A stretch of DNA of 64,000 nt from SIG589 sp045652465. GTDB lineage: Bacteria > Bacillota > Clostridia > Oscillospirales > Acutalibacteraceae. Position 1 is the stretch's first letter. Each line of letters opens with the position of its first letter. Of the stretch, positions 1 through 6,771 are shown piece by piece. The position numbers were made by a program, and so were the translations under genes. The stretch spans positions 1-64,000 of the forward strand of contig JAZRUI010000008.1 of the NCBI GenBank assembly GCA_045652465.1. The letters are read 5' to 3'. The notes beneath the pieces were generated by a model that was not told the origin of the DNA, did no database searches, and saw only the letters and a list, made by a program, of their open reading frames with translations.

Positions 1-90
1 TACTATAACGTAGCCGCGGTCGTTATAATCTTCTCTTTGGGGCAAGCGGTCTTTGACGCTTATCCATTCAACATTTACTTTTGTTCCCAT
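1..90 (-). CDS. DUF551-like phage protein (5' part only)
   Basis: The gene starts with ATG at 88-90 on the minus strand and runs off the window edge after 30 codons. The visible N-terminus contains WISVKDRLP, the hallmark opening of DUF551 proteins, which are short proteins of unknown function common in phages. A strong AGGAGG-type ribosome site at 97-103 overlaps the stop codon of the preceding gene, so the two are probably co-translated. It is the last visible gene of the leftward prophage operon. Family assignment rests on this short motif only. Confidence 0.7.
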   Translation of the reverse strand, partial: MGTKVNVEWISVKDRLPQREDYNDRGYVIV

Positions 91-101
91 ATTTAACCTC
101 C

Positions 102-560
102 TTATTGTTCTAACAAGGGTAACAAAGCAGGCAACTGCCCGCTGATATATGCTTTTTCAATTTGAGGACGCATAAATTCACCAACAGTTCCACCACTCGG
201 CAGAACAATGTTTGCCATAAACTCATCCTCAAACACGGAAATTCCACACTCAACAGCTTCAAGTTTTGCCTGTATAACAAGCTTTAAAGCACGCCAGCGT
301 TGACGGCAAGCCTGTTCCCATTCGGTAGCCTTAGCGTTTTCAGTTCGCTCTCTGCCTGTTGGTGTATATCGAAACTTTTCTTTTGAAGGCAAAGGCAATA
401 TGAACTTAACTTGTCTCTCATTCATAGTAAAAGCAATCATCGCCGTTTCGCCGCTTATCGCATAGGCGAAATTTTCGGCGCCATATTTTATTAAGGTTTT
501 TTCTATTTCAAGACGGGATAACTCGCTCGAAACGTTAGTGTTTTTTGCATATTGAGGCAT
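102..560 (-). CDS. Hypothetical phage protein, 152 aa
   Basis: A soluble 152-residue protein that I do not recognise by name. It has no signal peptide or membrane segment. It starts with hydrophilic residues followed by a predicted helix (SSELSRLEIEKTLIKYG), a mixed central region (residues 35-60) and a basic, Trp-containing helix near residues 80-95. Its position in the tightly packed leftward prophage operon, three bases after a Cys-rich small gene, suggests an accessory early or middle phage role. Function cannot be inferred from sequence alone. Confidence 0.75.
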   Translation of the reverse strand: MPQYAKNTNVSSELSRLEIEKTLIKYGAENFAYAISGETAMIAFTMNERQVKFILPLPSKEKFRYTPTGRERTENAKATEWEQACRQRWRALKLVIQAKLEAVECGISVFEDEFMANIVLPSGGTVGEFMRPQIEKAYISGQLPALLPLLEQ

Positions 561-707
561 TTAACCTCTCCTTTCAAACAAACTGCAGTAGCCGTAATCC
601 GCCCACAGGCCGCCGTGGATATCGCAGAGGTTACGGCTGCGGCAATGCTCACAGTTCTTGCAGTTGCGTTTAGATAGTCTATGTAATAGATAAAATATAT
701 ATCTCAT
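561..707 (-). CDS. Small Cys-rich protein, 48 aa
   Basis: A 48-codon gene whose ATG (705-707) overlaps the TGA of the upstream gene in an ATGA junction, and whose stop (561-563) directly abuts the start codon of the next gene. The product carries CKNCEHC followed by two further cysteines (near LCD and YCS), a spacing suited to binding one zinc ion. It is probably a small zinc-ribbon-like phage protein. The tight coupling on both sides is the main evidence that it is a real gene; the function is unknown. Confidence 0.65.
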   Translation of the reverse strand: MRYIFYLLHRLSKRNCKNCEHCRSRNLCDIHGGLWADYGYCSLFERRG

Positions 708-985
708 TCGCCATCACTCCCCACATTTTTACCATAAGGGCAGAAAAAGCCTTCGGGCAGGTCCATATAATGCACAAGCGGTGATGGGTTCATGCACCAT
801 GGCGGAGGGTCCGGATAGCCGTTGTTCATGCTGCAGAAAGCGCATTGCTCGCAACGTATTACCTGCGCCCACTCAGCTGAGCTTTTAAAAAGCCTGCAGA
901 GAATCTCTGCGTTTTGTGCGCTATCAAATTTAGGGGCGCCGCTTTGTGAGCAGGCGCCGTAGTTTATACACTCTTTGCAGGTCAT
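704..985 (-). CDS. Cys-rich phage protein, 93 aa
   Basis: Begins MTCKEC and has about nine cysteines arranged as CxxC pairs (CKEC at 3-6, CEQC near 45-48, then CSM, WCM and FCP). It is probably a zinc-binding small protein. It overlaps the ParB-like gene upstream by an ATGA junction and the 48-residue Cys-rich gene downstream by another, so the three are translationally coupled. Such proteins are frequent in Firmicute prophage early regions, but I cannot name a function. Confidence 0.7.
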   Translation of the reverse strand: MTCKECINYGACSQSGAPKFDSAQNAEILCRLFKSSAEWAQVIRCEQCAFCSMNNGYPDPPPWCMNPSPLVHYMDLPEGFFCPYGKNVGSDGE

Positions 986-2310
986 TGTTCATTACCTGTG
1001 GTGTTAAAGAGCGGATGGGTTCCGTTCTGAAGTGCTATTTCTTCATCGGACATTTCATAGCCTATATCACAAAGGAAGGCATATGTTCTATCAAGTGCAC
1101 TGTTTTTCTGATAAGTAGGCATATGCGTATAATACTGTTCATCATAATATCTTCGGGCCTTACAGTCGCCGAGAGCACACCAAACGATAACGGCAGCTGC
1201 ACGGGAAGGCTGCTCCTCCATAAACTTTGTGACGCACTTTTCATCAACATAATATCCTGACTCTTGACCGATTATCTCCTTGCATTCCTCACGGTTGAAG
1301 GCACTGCTATAATCAACTGCATCATATGCGATAGCCTTGATAGCCCACTGGTTTATAACGGCTGCGAATTTCACCGATGCACTGAAGGATACAATGAAAT
1401 CCCTGCGCAGAGCATAAGCATCATCGGATACCTTTTTAAGCTGGCGGCGCGCTCTATCCGCCGCTATCTCCTCATCAGACTTAACGGACTTTTGGGCCGC
1501 AACCTTTTCGGCCTTTTTATATATGCTAACCGAATTACTATACACACAATAAAAAAGCTCTTTAACCTTTTTAATCCCCTTAGCAATACTACCGGGAGTA
1601 TAATCTGCAAAAATTATACCCTTAAGGTATGAATAATTGCTGTCATAACTGTTTTTTAACTTTACGGCGCCCAGCTCTTTGAGTTCTTTTTCCACCTTTG
1701 GAAGGACTTCGTTCTTCAGCTGCTCTTCCAAAAGGCGCTTCATAGTCCAGTTAAAATTGTTGGTGCCGGCGCTCTCAAGTGCTTCCTTTTGCGCGGATTT
1801 AGATTTAAGGTCAGCTATTCTTAAATAGTCTTCCATAGAAATCTGTTTACCTTGAGATTTTTCAAAGGCTGCAGACTTTATCTGCAAAAGCTTTACGCGG
1901 CGGCTAACGGTTGCAGGCGAAAAACCGGTCTTTTCAGCAATGCTCTGTTGAGTCTCTCCCAAGTCAAGCAACATCTGAAAGCCCTTGGCCTGCTCGTATA
2001 TGGTGAGGTCAGAACGCTGCATATTCTCAAGCAGCATAGTTTCAACCTGCAGAACCTCACTCATTTCAGCAACAACGCAGGGCAAACTTTCGAGCCCTGC
2101 CTGCAGCGCTGCTGCTCGGCGGCGATGGCCAATTATAACGGTATAGCCTTCCTCGCCTTCAGGCACACCCTTGCCGCCCGCTACGACGGTTAGGTTCTGA
2201 TAAATGCCGTTTTGCTTGATGCTCTCGGCAAGCTCGGTAACGTCGCCCACGTCTTTGCGGGGGTTGTCCGGGTGCGGATAGAGTTTCGCTATAGATATTT
2301 GCTGTAACAT
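982..2310 (-). CDS. ParB-like nuclease-domain/HTH protein (phage type)
   Basis: A 442-residue protein with a ParB N-terminal domain at about residues 3-95 (ISIAKLYPHPDNPRK, then the GHRRRAAALQAG motif), followed by a KorB/ParB-type helix-turn-helix at about 105-150 (TQQSIAEKTGFSPATVSRRVKLL). The C-terminal 250 residues are charged and not assignable. Phage ParB-like proteins bind DNA in replication, partition or regulation; no ParA neighbour is visible, so chromosome-type partitioning is not implied. It is separate from the chromosomal parB at the far end of the window. ATGA overlap with the next gene. Confidence 0.85.
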   Translation of the reverse strand: MLQQISIAKLYPHPDNPRKDVGDVTELAESIKQNGIYQNLTVVAGGKGVPEGEEGYTVIIGHRRRAAALQAGLESLPCVVAEMSEVLQVETMLLENMQRSDLTIYEQAKGFQMLLDLGETQQSIAEKTGFSPATVSRRVKLLQIKSAAFEKSQGKQISMEDYLRIADLKSKSAQKEALESAGTNNFNWTMKRLLEEQLKNEVLPKVEKELKELGAVKLKNSYDSNYSYLKGIIFADYTPGSIAKGIKKVKELFYCVYSNSVSIYKKAEKVAAQKSVKSDEEIAADRARRQLKKVSDDAYALRRDFIVSFSASVKFAAVINQWAIKAIAYDAVDYSSAFNREECKEIIGQESGYYVDEKCVTKFMEEQPSRAAAVIVWCALGDCKARRYYDEQYYTHMPTYQKNSALDRTYAFLCDIGYEMSDEEIALQNGTHPLFNTTGNEQ

Positions 2311-2331
2311 AGATATTTTCCCTTCCTTTAT

Positions 2332-2532
2332 TTATTTGCTGATAAGTTTCATCAGCTGATTGCAGAATTTAACACGATTTATTTCTTCCTTAAGTTTCGT
2401 GTTTTCAAGCTCGAGCCTGGTTGCACGTCTGTTGGCGGCTTCGAGTTTGCATGCAGTGTTGTAGCTGCTTGCCGCCCAGGCGATGCATATAATGCCTACA
2501 ACTAAGATTGTTATTGCTCCATAGATATTCAT
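2332..2532 (-). CDS. Small membrane-anchored coiled-coil protein
   Basis: I chose the ATG at 2530-2532 because AGGAGG lies 7 bases upstream; an in-frame TTG two codons earlier is too close to that site. The 66-residue product has an N-terminal hydrophobic helix (about residues 5-22) and then a charged, heptad-like helix (LEAANRRATRLELENTKLKEEI), so it is a single-span protein with a short coiled coil. That layout resembles phage spanin or Rz-like and small holin-associated proteins, but its place among early genes argues against a lysis role. Function unknown. Confidence 0.65.
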   Translation of the reverse strand: MNIYGAITILVVGIICIAWAASSYNTACKLEAANRRATRLELENTKLKEEINRVKFCNQLMKLISK

Positions 2533-2620
2533 TGACAAACCTCCTGTTTTGGGTTTATAATATGTACATAGATATTTTCCTTGCCGCTCTCGGAGTTCGC
2601 TGCTCTGGGGGCGGCGCTTT

Positions 2621-2851
2621 TTATATTTCGGGGTTTAAAAGGTTTACCCCCAGTTTGTCCGACAGTCTGAGTAATGTTGATATTTCACACTTCATCGGAT
2701 GGTTAATGGTTCTGCTGACATTTGATGCTTCCACGTTTAACAGCTTTGCGAGGTGCTTAACGGACCACTCTCTGTCCAGCAAAGCTTTTTTGAAGAACTT
2801 TTTAAGATTCGCCTCTCGCTGATCTTCAGGAGACTTTCGCAGTTTAGGCAT
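2621..2851 (-). CDS. Small Cro/C1-type HTH protein, 76 aa
   Basis: The start at 2849-2851 (MPKLRKSPE) is preceded by AAGGAG with good spacing. The 76-residue product contains a helix-turn-helix resembling the Xre/Cro family (WSVKHLAKLLNVEASNVSRTI at about residues 30-50), followed by a second helix pair. It likely binds DNA as a phage regulator. It lies downstream of a 243-base inverted-repeat element and upstream of the small membrane protein gene, all leftward. Confidence 0.7.
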   Translation of the reverse strand: MPKLRKSPEDQREANLKKFFKKALLDREWSVKHLAKLLNVEASNVSRTINHPMKCEISTLLRLSDKLGVNLLNPEI

Positions 2852-2888
2852 ATAATTACTCCTTTCTGCCCGTGTGGGCGTTGTCAAC

Positions 2889-3131
2889 ACTTGCGATAAC
2901 ACAGTCGCCGCAAAGCGGAAGTGCTTTTATGCTTCTGGTCTCAAACACAAAAGCCAAACAAAACGTTTATGTTATCAGAAACAGCACCCGCGCATCCCTG
3001 TCGGGTGCTGTTAAATATTTTTGGGGGAGTGTATATTTTGGAGATTTTAAAGTATGGACGGTGCCGCAAATGGACAAACCGGCACAATGACAAGAAGTTC
3101 CCCACCCTGCGGCGACCGTGTTATCGCAAGT
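2889..3131. repeat. 24-bp inverted repeat enclosing a gene-free segment
   Basis: The segments 2889-2912 and 3108-3131 are reverse complements at 23 of 24 positions. Between them lie a hairpin at 2983-3011 (CAGCACCC pairing with GGGTGCTG) and another at about 3061-3085 (GTGCCG pairing with CGGCAC). No convincing gene lies between the flanking HTH genes. Both arms can encode a short CGDxVIAS peptide reading outward, so an inverted gene fragment duplication is one explanation; a MITE-like element or a structured RNA are others. Confidence 0.5.
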
Positions 3132-3144
3132 ATTAAGTTGTAAA

Positions 3145-3324
3145 TTACTGTATTATCTGCAATGTTCTGCAGATGCATTCTTTGACAGTTTTGTTGCCAT
3201 GCACCGGAGAGGATAGAAAATCCTCGACCGTGTTCTGTCGATAACCGGTGGCAATGGCTAAATCTTTGCTGTTCCAGCCGAGCAGGGCCATTCGGCGGTT
3301 GATTTCATTGATTAAGGTTTTCAT
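3145..3324 (-). CDS. Small HTH protein, 59 aa
   Basis: A 59-codon gene whose ATG (3322-3324) overlaps the stop of the upstream gene in an ATGA junction. A TCCTCC stretch on the plus strand just upstream gives a strong ribosome site. The product has a Cro-like helix-turn-helix pattern (WNSKDLAIATGYRQNTVEDFL at about residues 17-37), so it is probably a small DNA-binding regulator of the prophage. It could equally be an excisionase-like accessory factor. Confidence 0.6.
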   Translation of the reverse strand: MKTLINEINRRMALLGWNSKDLAIATGYRQNTVEDFLSSPVHGNKTVKECICRTLQIIQ

Positions 3325-3632
3325 ACACTTCCTCCTGCGTTCGGCGCATAACGATTTGGTATATTATGTTCGCAGCCGAACAACTTGGTCAATTTGGTAT
3401 ATCTGCGTTCAAGATCAGAGATTTCAAGATTCCATGCCTCAAAAGCACATTTGGTATTTACGTTTTTGCCAAACCATACAGACGCGTTCTTTTTCACCAT
3501 AAGCTCTCTGGCCTGCGCTTTTAGTTTCCTTACACTGCTATCACTGCATCCGAATATCTCTTTGATTTCGGGACTTCCTATTTCGGTGCAGGTGTAATAG
3601 ATGTGTATAGCCCTTTCAATGTTAAATTTCAT
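3321..3632 (-). CDS. HTH-containing phage protein, 103 aa
   Basis: A 103-residue basic protein whose N-terminal half has a helix-turn-helix-like pattern (SPEIKEIFGCSDSSVRKLKAQA at about residues 19-40), followed by a charged helical tail. It resembles small phage DNA-binding proteins but I cannot name a family with confidence. It is the second gene of the leftward operon, six bases after the Cro-like gene, and is ATGA-coupled to the next small HTH gene. Confidence 0.65.
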   Translation of the reverse strand: MKFNIERAIHIYYTCTEIGSPEIKEIFGCSDSSVRKLKAQARELMVKKNASVWFGKNVNTKCAFEAWNLEISDLERRYTKLTKLFGCEHNIPNRYAPNAGGSV

Positions 3633-3638
3633 TGCCCG

Positions 3639-3839
3639 CTACACCTCCATATCGATTCGTCGAGCAATAATCCTATCGATTGCGGCGGTTACTCTCTCTG
3701 CAGCACCTTTCGGTTTTTCTTTACCATTGAGAATCTTGTTGAGATGATCCCTACGAATTCCCATCTCCGCCGCTACTTCATTTTGTGTAATTTTATGTAA
3801 ATGCATTTTTCCAATAGCGGTTCCGATCCATTCATCCAT
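3639..3839 (-). CDS. Cro-like Xre-family regulator
   Basis: The start at 3837-3839 (MDEWIG) follows AAGGAGG with good spacing. The 66-residue product has a classic Xre helix-turn-helix (TQNEVAAEMGIRRDHLNKIL at about residues 18-37). As the first gene of the leftward operon facing the repressor, it occupies the Cro position of a phage genetic switch and probably represses the lysogeny promoter. The leftward promoter at 3980-4008 is the natural driver. Confidence 0.8.
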   Translation of the reverse strand: MDEWIGTAIGKMHLHKITQNEVAAEMGIRRDHLNKILNGKEKPKGAAERVTAAIDRIIARRIDMEV

Positions 3840-3868
3840 GGTATATTCCTCCTTCTTAGCTAAAATAA

Positions 3869-3897
3869 TTGACAAGCACACAAATGTGTGGTATTAT
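3869..3897 (+). promoter_or_regulatory. Rightward (lysogeny) promoter with operator
   Basis: TTGACA (3869-3874), a 17-base spacer and TATTAT (3892-3897) form a near-consensus sigma-A promoter reading toward the repressor gene about 200 bases away. The spacer is filled by a near-palindrome with CACACA and TGTGTG arms (3877-3890), suited to a dimeric repressor that would block polymerase. Confidence 0.7.
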
Positions 3898-3979
3898 ATG
3901 TCTGCTATAACCTATAAAAACACAAAGATGGCTATATTTTGCCTTTTGCGTGCTTGCCTACACCAGTGGGTGCAAACAC

Positions 3980-4008
3980 ATAATAATCCACATTTGTGGC
4001 ATTGTCAA
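3980..4008 (-). promoter_or_regulatory. Leftward (lytic) promoter with operator
   Basis: On the minus strand TTGACA (4003-4008), a 17-base spacer and TATTAT (3980-3985) form a near-consensus promoter for the Cro-like operon. The spacer holds CCACA-TT-TGTGG (3988-3999), a 12-base palindrome related to the operator in the rightward promoter. The two promoters point toward each other, so their transcripts overlap for about 80 bases. Confidence 0.7.
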
Positions 4009-4060
4009 CAAAAAAATGCCACTTTTAAGCGGTTTTGTATGGTTGCACATAAAATAAACG

Positions 4061-4072
4061 CCATTTTTGTGG
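4061..4072. promoter_or_regulatory. Third operator-like site before the repressor gene
   Basis: CCATTTTTGTGG matches the 3988-3999 palindrome at 10 of 12 positions, and the adjoining GGATTATTATG is an inverted copy of the sequence next to that site. It lies about 25 bases before the repressor start codon, where binding could autoregulate the gene. Confidence 0.45.
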
Positions 4073-4096
4073 ATTATTATGCGAGGAGAATATTCA

Positions 4097-4453
4097 ATGG
4101 ATAATATGTTGCAGCGAATAATCGATGAAATGAAACTACAACGAAAAAAGCAATTTGAATTAACAGATTTCTTGGGGCTGAATCACAATACATTTGGCAA
4201 CTGGAAATCCGGGCTGAATTCGTCATATAAGAAATATATCCACGCAATTGCAGAGTTTCTTAATGTTTCCGTCGAATATCTCAAGGGAGAAACAGATACC
4301 AAAAAGGCACCCCCCGTTGATAAAGATGAAGCTCTTATGTTCGCCCTTTACGGTGATGATAATAAAGACATAACTCCCGCTATGCTGGAAGATATTCGTA
4401 AATTCGCGCAGTTCGTGCGTCAACGCGATCAGGGAAAGGAAGATGACGCTTGA
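4097..4453 (+). CDS. Xre-family phage repressor (CI-like)
   Basis: The start at 4097 (MDNMLQ) follows GAGGAG with 8-base spacing. The 118-residue product has an N-terminal Xre domain (residues 1-60; ELTDFLGLNHNTFGNWKSG is the helix-turn-helix) and an acidic C-terminal tail without a peptidase domain. It likely represses the lytic promoter and sets lysogeny. Because it has no LexA-type self-cleavage domain, induction probably depends on the ImmA-like peptidase encoded immediately downstream, with which it overlaps by four bases. Confidence 0.8.
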   Translation: MDNMLQRIIDEMKLQRKKQFELTDFLGLNHNTFGNWKSGLNSSYKKYIHAIAEFLNVSVEYLKGETDTKKAPPVDKDEALMFALYGDDNKDITPAMLEDIRKFAQFVRQRDQGKEDDA

Positions 4454-4848
4454 CCCTAAATTGCTTATATGATATTGCCGACCGCGACAATATTGGAGTT
4501 TTCTCCTTTGATATGGATGAGTGCGAGAGTGTTTCTGTTCTGCAGAACGGCAAATGCTACATTGCAATAGACCCCTTTAAACTCAAAACTATCGTTGAAG
4601 AGAAAGAGAAACTCGCCCATGAGCTCGGCCACTGTGAGACCGGCGCCTTCTATAATCAGTATTCAAAACTGGATATCAGAGCCAAACACGAACGTCGCGC
4701 GAATATTTGGGCAATAAAAAAACTCATCCCGAAGGATGAGCTTAAAAAAATCATATCTGCCGGCTGCATAGAAGTATGGGACCTCGCCGAATACTTTGAG
4801 GTATCTATCCCCTTCCTGCAGATGGCTATGGAATACTATGCAGCTTGA
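4450..4848 (+). CDS. ImmA/IrrE-family metallopeptidase
   Basis: A 132-residue zinc peptidase-like protein with the motif HELGH (H57-E58-H61), the HExxH signature of this family. It starts with TTG at 4450-4452, overlapping the repressor's TGA; an AGGAAG ribosome site lies about 7 bases upstream. In ICEBs1 the homologue ImmA cleaves the repressor ImmR to induce the element. The same role, cleaving the adjacent Xre repressor, is inferred here from the paired gene order. Confidence 0.85.
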   Translation: MTLNCLYDIADRDNIGVFSFDMDECESVSVLQNGKCYIAIDPFKLKTIVEEKEKLAHELGHCETGAFYNQYSKLDIRAKHERRANIWAIKKLIPKDELKKIISAGCIEVWDLAEYFEVSIPFLQMAMEYYAA

Positions 4849-4858
4849 GGAAAATCTG

Positions 4859-5749
4859 ATGGGTAAATATTTTAGAACATTCACAAAAATAGCAGGCGTT
4901 ACTAAAGAAAACGATGATGGCGCTAACATACAAGATATCATCTGTCTTCTTAAACCCGGAGATCTTCTCTTCGGGCTTCGTGATGTATGTAACGAATATG
5001 ACAGTAATGCAATTAAGTTATATAAGAGCAAAACACATATCGGATATCTGAATAGGCAATTGGCCGATAAGTTTGCGCCCTTTTTAGATAACGGCGCCAG
5101 TTTATGGGCCTCGGTTAAAGAAATAACCGGCGGTATTGGTAATAAGAGTTTCGGATGCAATATAGAAGTATGGCTTGAAGATATAAACGAAGAAGACTAT
5201 GAAGACGACGATCTCTTTGATGATTGCGAATATACAGCAAGTGCAAAATCAAACGATGTTAACGTGACATTGGCTACCACAGACTGTGAGAACGAGGACG
5301 GACTTAACATTCAAGACCTGCTTCCTCTCCTCCAACCCGAGAGTGCTGTTTATTTCACGCGTGATCCCGAGACACTAAAGATCGTTAAGGCATATTCGAA
5401 GGGCGTCGAGGAAGATGTTCATATCGGAGATCTCAGTCCTGAAGATTCAAATATGGTTACAAACTTTCTTGACCATCATCCAACCCACTGCGTTCGCGCC
5501 ATAATTAAAGAAATAGGGGGCGGCAACGGCATTCCATATACATGCAAACTGAAATTATTAACGGAATTGCGTGAGTTCGAACAACCTGCAGCACCCGACA
5601 CATCAACAACACCTAAAAACAGATTTTGGTTAAGTGCTGTTTTAATTGCCTTGGGCGTTTTAGGAATATGGAATACAGATACTTCTTTCTTATATACCTT
5701 GGGCGGTTTCGTTTGCTTTATCTGCGCAATTGCAAATTTCTTTTATTAA
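4859..5749 (+). CDS. Duplicated HIRAN-like protein with C-terminal membrane anchor
   Basis: I start at the ATG at 4859 (MGKYFRTF), with TTGAGG 8 bases upstream. The 296-residue protein opens with a HIRAN-type sequence (FRTFTKIAGVT, then a stretch ending in HIGYLNRQLADKF). A related second unit starts near residue 135: both contain DGxNIQD followed by a Leu-rich turn and a phenylalanine-aspartate pair. Two hydrophobic helices close the protein (about residues 256-272 and 278-295). HIRAN domains bind DNA ends or unusual DNA; anchoring one in a membrane in a lysogeny module is unusual. Function unknown. Confidence 0.65.
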   Translation: MGKYFRTFTKIAGVTKENDDGANIQDIICLLKPGDLLFGLRDVCNEYDSNAIKLYKSKTHIGYLNRQLADKFAPFLDNGASLWASVKEITGGIGNKSFGCNIEVWLEDINEEDYEDDDLFDDCEYTASAKSNDVNVTLATTDCENEDGLNIQDLLPLLQPESAVYFTRDPETLKIVKAYSKGVEEDVHIGDLSPEDSNMVTNFLDHHPTHCVRAIIKEIGGGNGIPYTCKLKLLTELREFEQPAAPDTSTTPKNRFWLSAVLIALGVLGIWNTDTSFLYTLGGFVCFICAIANFFY

Positions 5750-5986
5750 AGAAAAAATCTATTGTGAAGTAATTTGATTTGTGTTTAGTATCTCAGAATT
5801 ACAATCCATAGTTATTGTTAATTTATTTTGTTTGGCAAAATGCACAATACTATATCTTGGATTAAACGTATACGCATTACAACGTATAGTATTGTTTGGT
5901 TTGGCTTTTTTTGTTTTTGTTTCATTTTTTAAAATTTCATTACAGATTTTTGTAAAAAATACCTGTTTACTTTTGCTCAAAAGTTG
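5750..5986. other. AT-rich gene-free stretch with a 10-bp inverted repeat
   Basis: No convincing gene. CAATACTATA (5845-5854) and TATAGTATTG (5885-5894) form a perfect 10-base inverted repeat around a 30-base centre, which itself contains smaller ACGTAT repeats. The rest is a run of T-rich sequence leading into the promoter of the candidate RNA that follows. Confidence 0.5.
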
Positions 5987-5999
5987 TATAATATATTAA

Positions 6000-6155
6000 C
6001 AGAACAATGCTTGTTCTGTATGTCTATGAAGTTGCTGGTCGCGCCCGTAGAAAAGCAATGGAGACTGTGGAAGGGTTAACATTGATCCTGTTTCGGGCTA
6101 TGTCTTTAAGACAAAAAAATGTAATTGAGCATTCGTGTAAACGAATGCTCTTTTT
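6000..6155 (+). ncRNA. Candidate small structured RNA of the prophage
   Basis: A TATAAT box at 5987-5992 (weak -35, GTTTAC at 5965-5970) precedes a segment that starts with a perfect 9-base-pair hairpin (ACAGAACAA with TTGTTCTGT, 6000-6020). Nested pairings GCCCG/CGGGC and CAATG/CATTG follow, and a rho-independent terminator closes it. No open frame longer than a few tens of codons looks protein-like. The gene after it encodes a PBECR4-like nuclease. I do not recognise the RNA family. Confidence 0.45.
6127..6155 (+). terminator. Terminator before the PBECR4-like gene
   Basis: GAGCATTCGT and ACGAATGCTC form a perfect 10-base-pair stem with a GTAA loop, followed by TTTTT. The ribosome site of the next gene begins within ten bases of the T run, so termination here could also limit expression of that gene. 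Confidence 0.8.
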
Positions 6156-6167
6156 GTTTGAGGTGGG

Positions 6168-6716
6168 ATTAATACGAAAAATATATATGAATGTGCAGAA
6201 CTTTATAAAAAGTTTCTTCATCAAAAATATACCATAGTTTTGGAGAACAATATAGTTTTTTGTTTTTCTTTTCAACGCAGAAACTTCTTTCATCTACTGG
6301 GTCTTCAAAAACTCAAGGATGTTCCGGCATTACAGAGCAGAGATAAGGCCCTTGTCTATAAAAACATTCTTTCGGGCAAAATTTCGTGTAAAGATATTGA
6401 ATCGAGTGCTCAATACCCAAAAATCAAGAACAGGATTTTGCATTTCGAAAATATCTGCAAAATGTTAAACCCCAAACATTCAAAAGTGGTAATTGATTTT
6501 GACCCAACAAAAACGGAAAGAACAAAATTGACACGCACACGGTACATATTCTTTTTGCGAGAGCGTTCTGGCTACGATCATCTGACAATTGGCTACAATA
6601 ACGAATATTATCCTGAAACATTCATATTTGAATACGGAAAACGGTACATAACTCAGCAAGAATTACTAAATATATCCGAAATAACCGTGGAACAAATAGA
6701 AAAAAGAGAAAACTGA
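6168..6716 (+). CDS. PBECR4-like phage nuclease-domain protein
   Basis: The body resembles the PBECR4 domain of the phage Barnase-EndoU-colicin-RelE group: FFHLLGLQKLKD, a central helical part, then RYIFFLRE and YYPETFIFE. The first standard start would be TTG at 6240. However, the same frame is open upstream and encodes NIYECAELYKKFL, a plausible family N-terminus, starting at INTKN. I therefore propose an ATT start at 6168 behind GAGGTG, giving 182 residues. If the ATT is not used, the gene is expressed from 6240 or is damaged. Nuclease activity is inferred from the family only. Confidence 0.6.
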   Translation: MNTKNIYECAELYKKFLHQKYTIVLENNIVFCFSFQRRNFFHLLGLQKLKDVPALQSRDKALVYKNILSGKISCKDIESSAQYPKIKNRILHFENICKMLNPKHSKVVIDFDPTKTERTKLTRTRYIFFLRERSGYDHLTIGYNNEYYPETFIFEYGKRYITQQELLNISEITVEQIEKREN

Positions 6717-6771
6717 AAGTCTGACGCCAACTGAAGAATGTTTCGTTTGTATAAGAAAGGACGGTGACCAT

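Noticed and set aside
2306..2584. 15-base direct repeat ACATAGATATTTTCC at about 2308 and 2569
   Set aside because: It lies in two leader regions of the phage operon and is too short and AT-rich to interpret.
2872..3136. Two overlapping plus-strand frames of about 70 codons
   Set aside because: They run against the operon, lack ribosome sites and pass through the inverted-repeat element.
6007..6237. 76-codon frame starting MLVLYVYEVAGRARRK
   Set aside because: It runs through the candidate RNA hairpins and terminator and overlaps the better supported PBECR4-like gene; it has no ribosome site.
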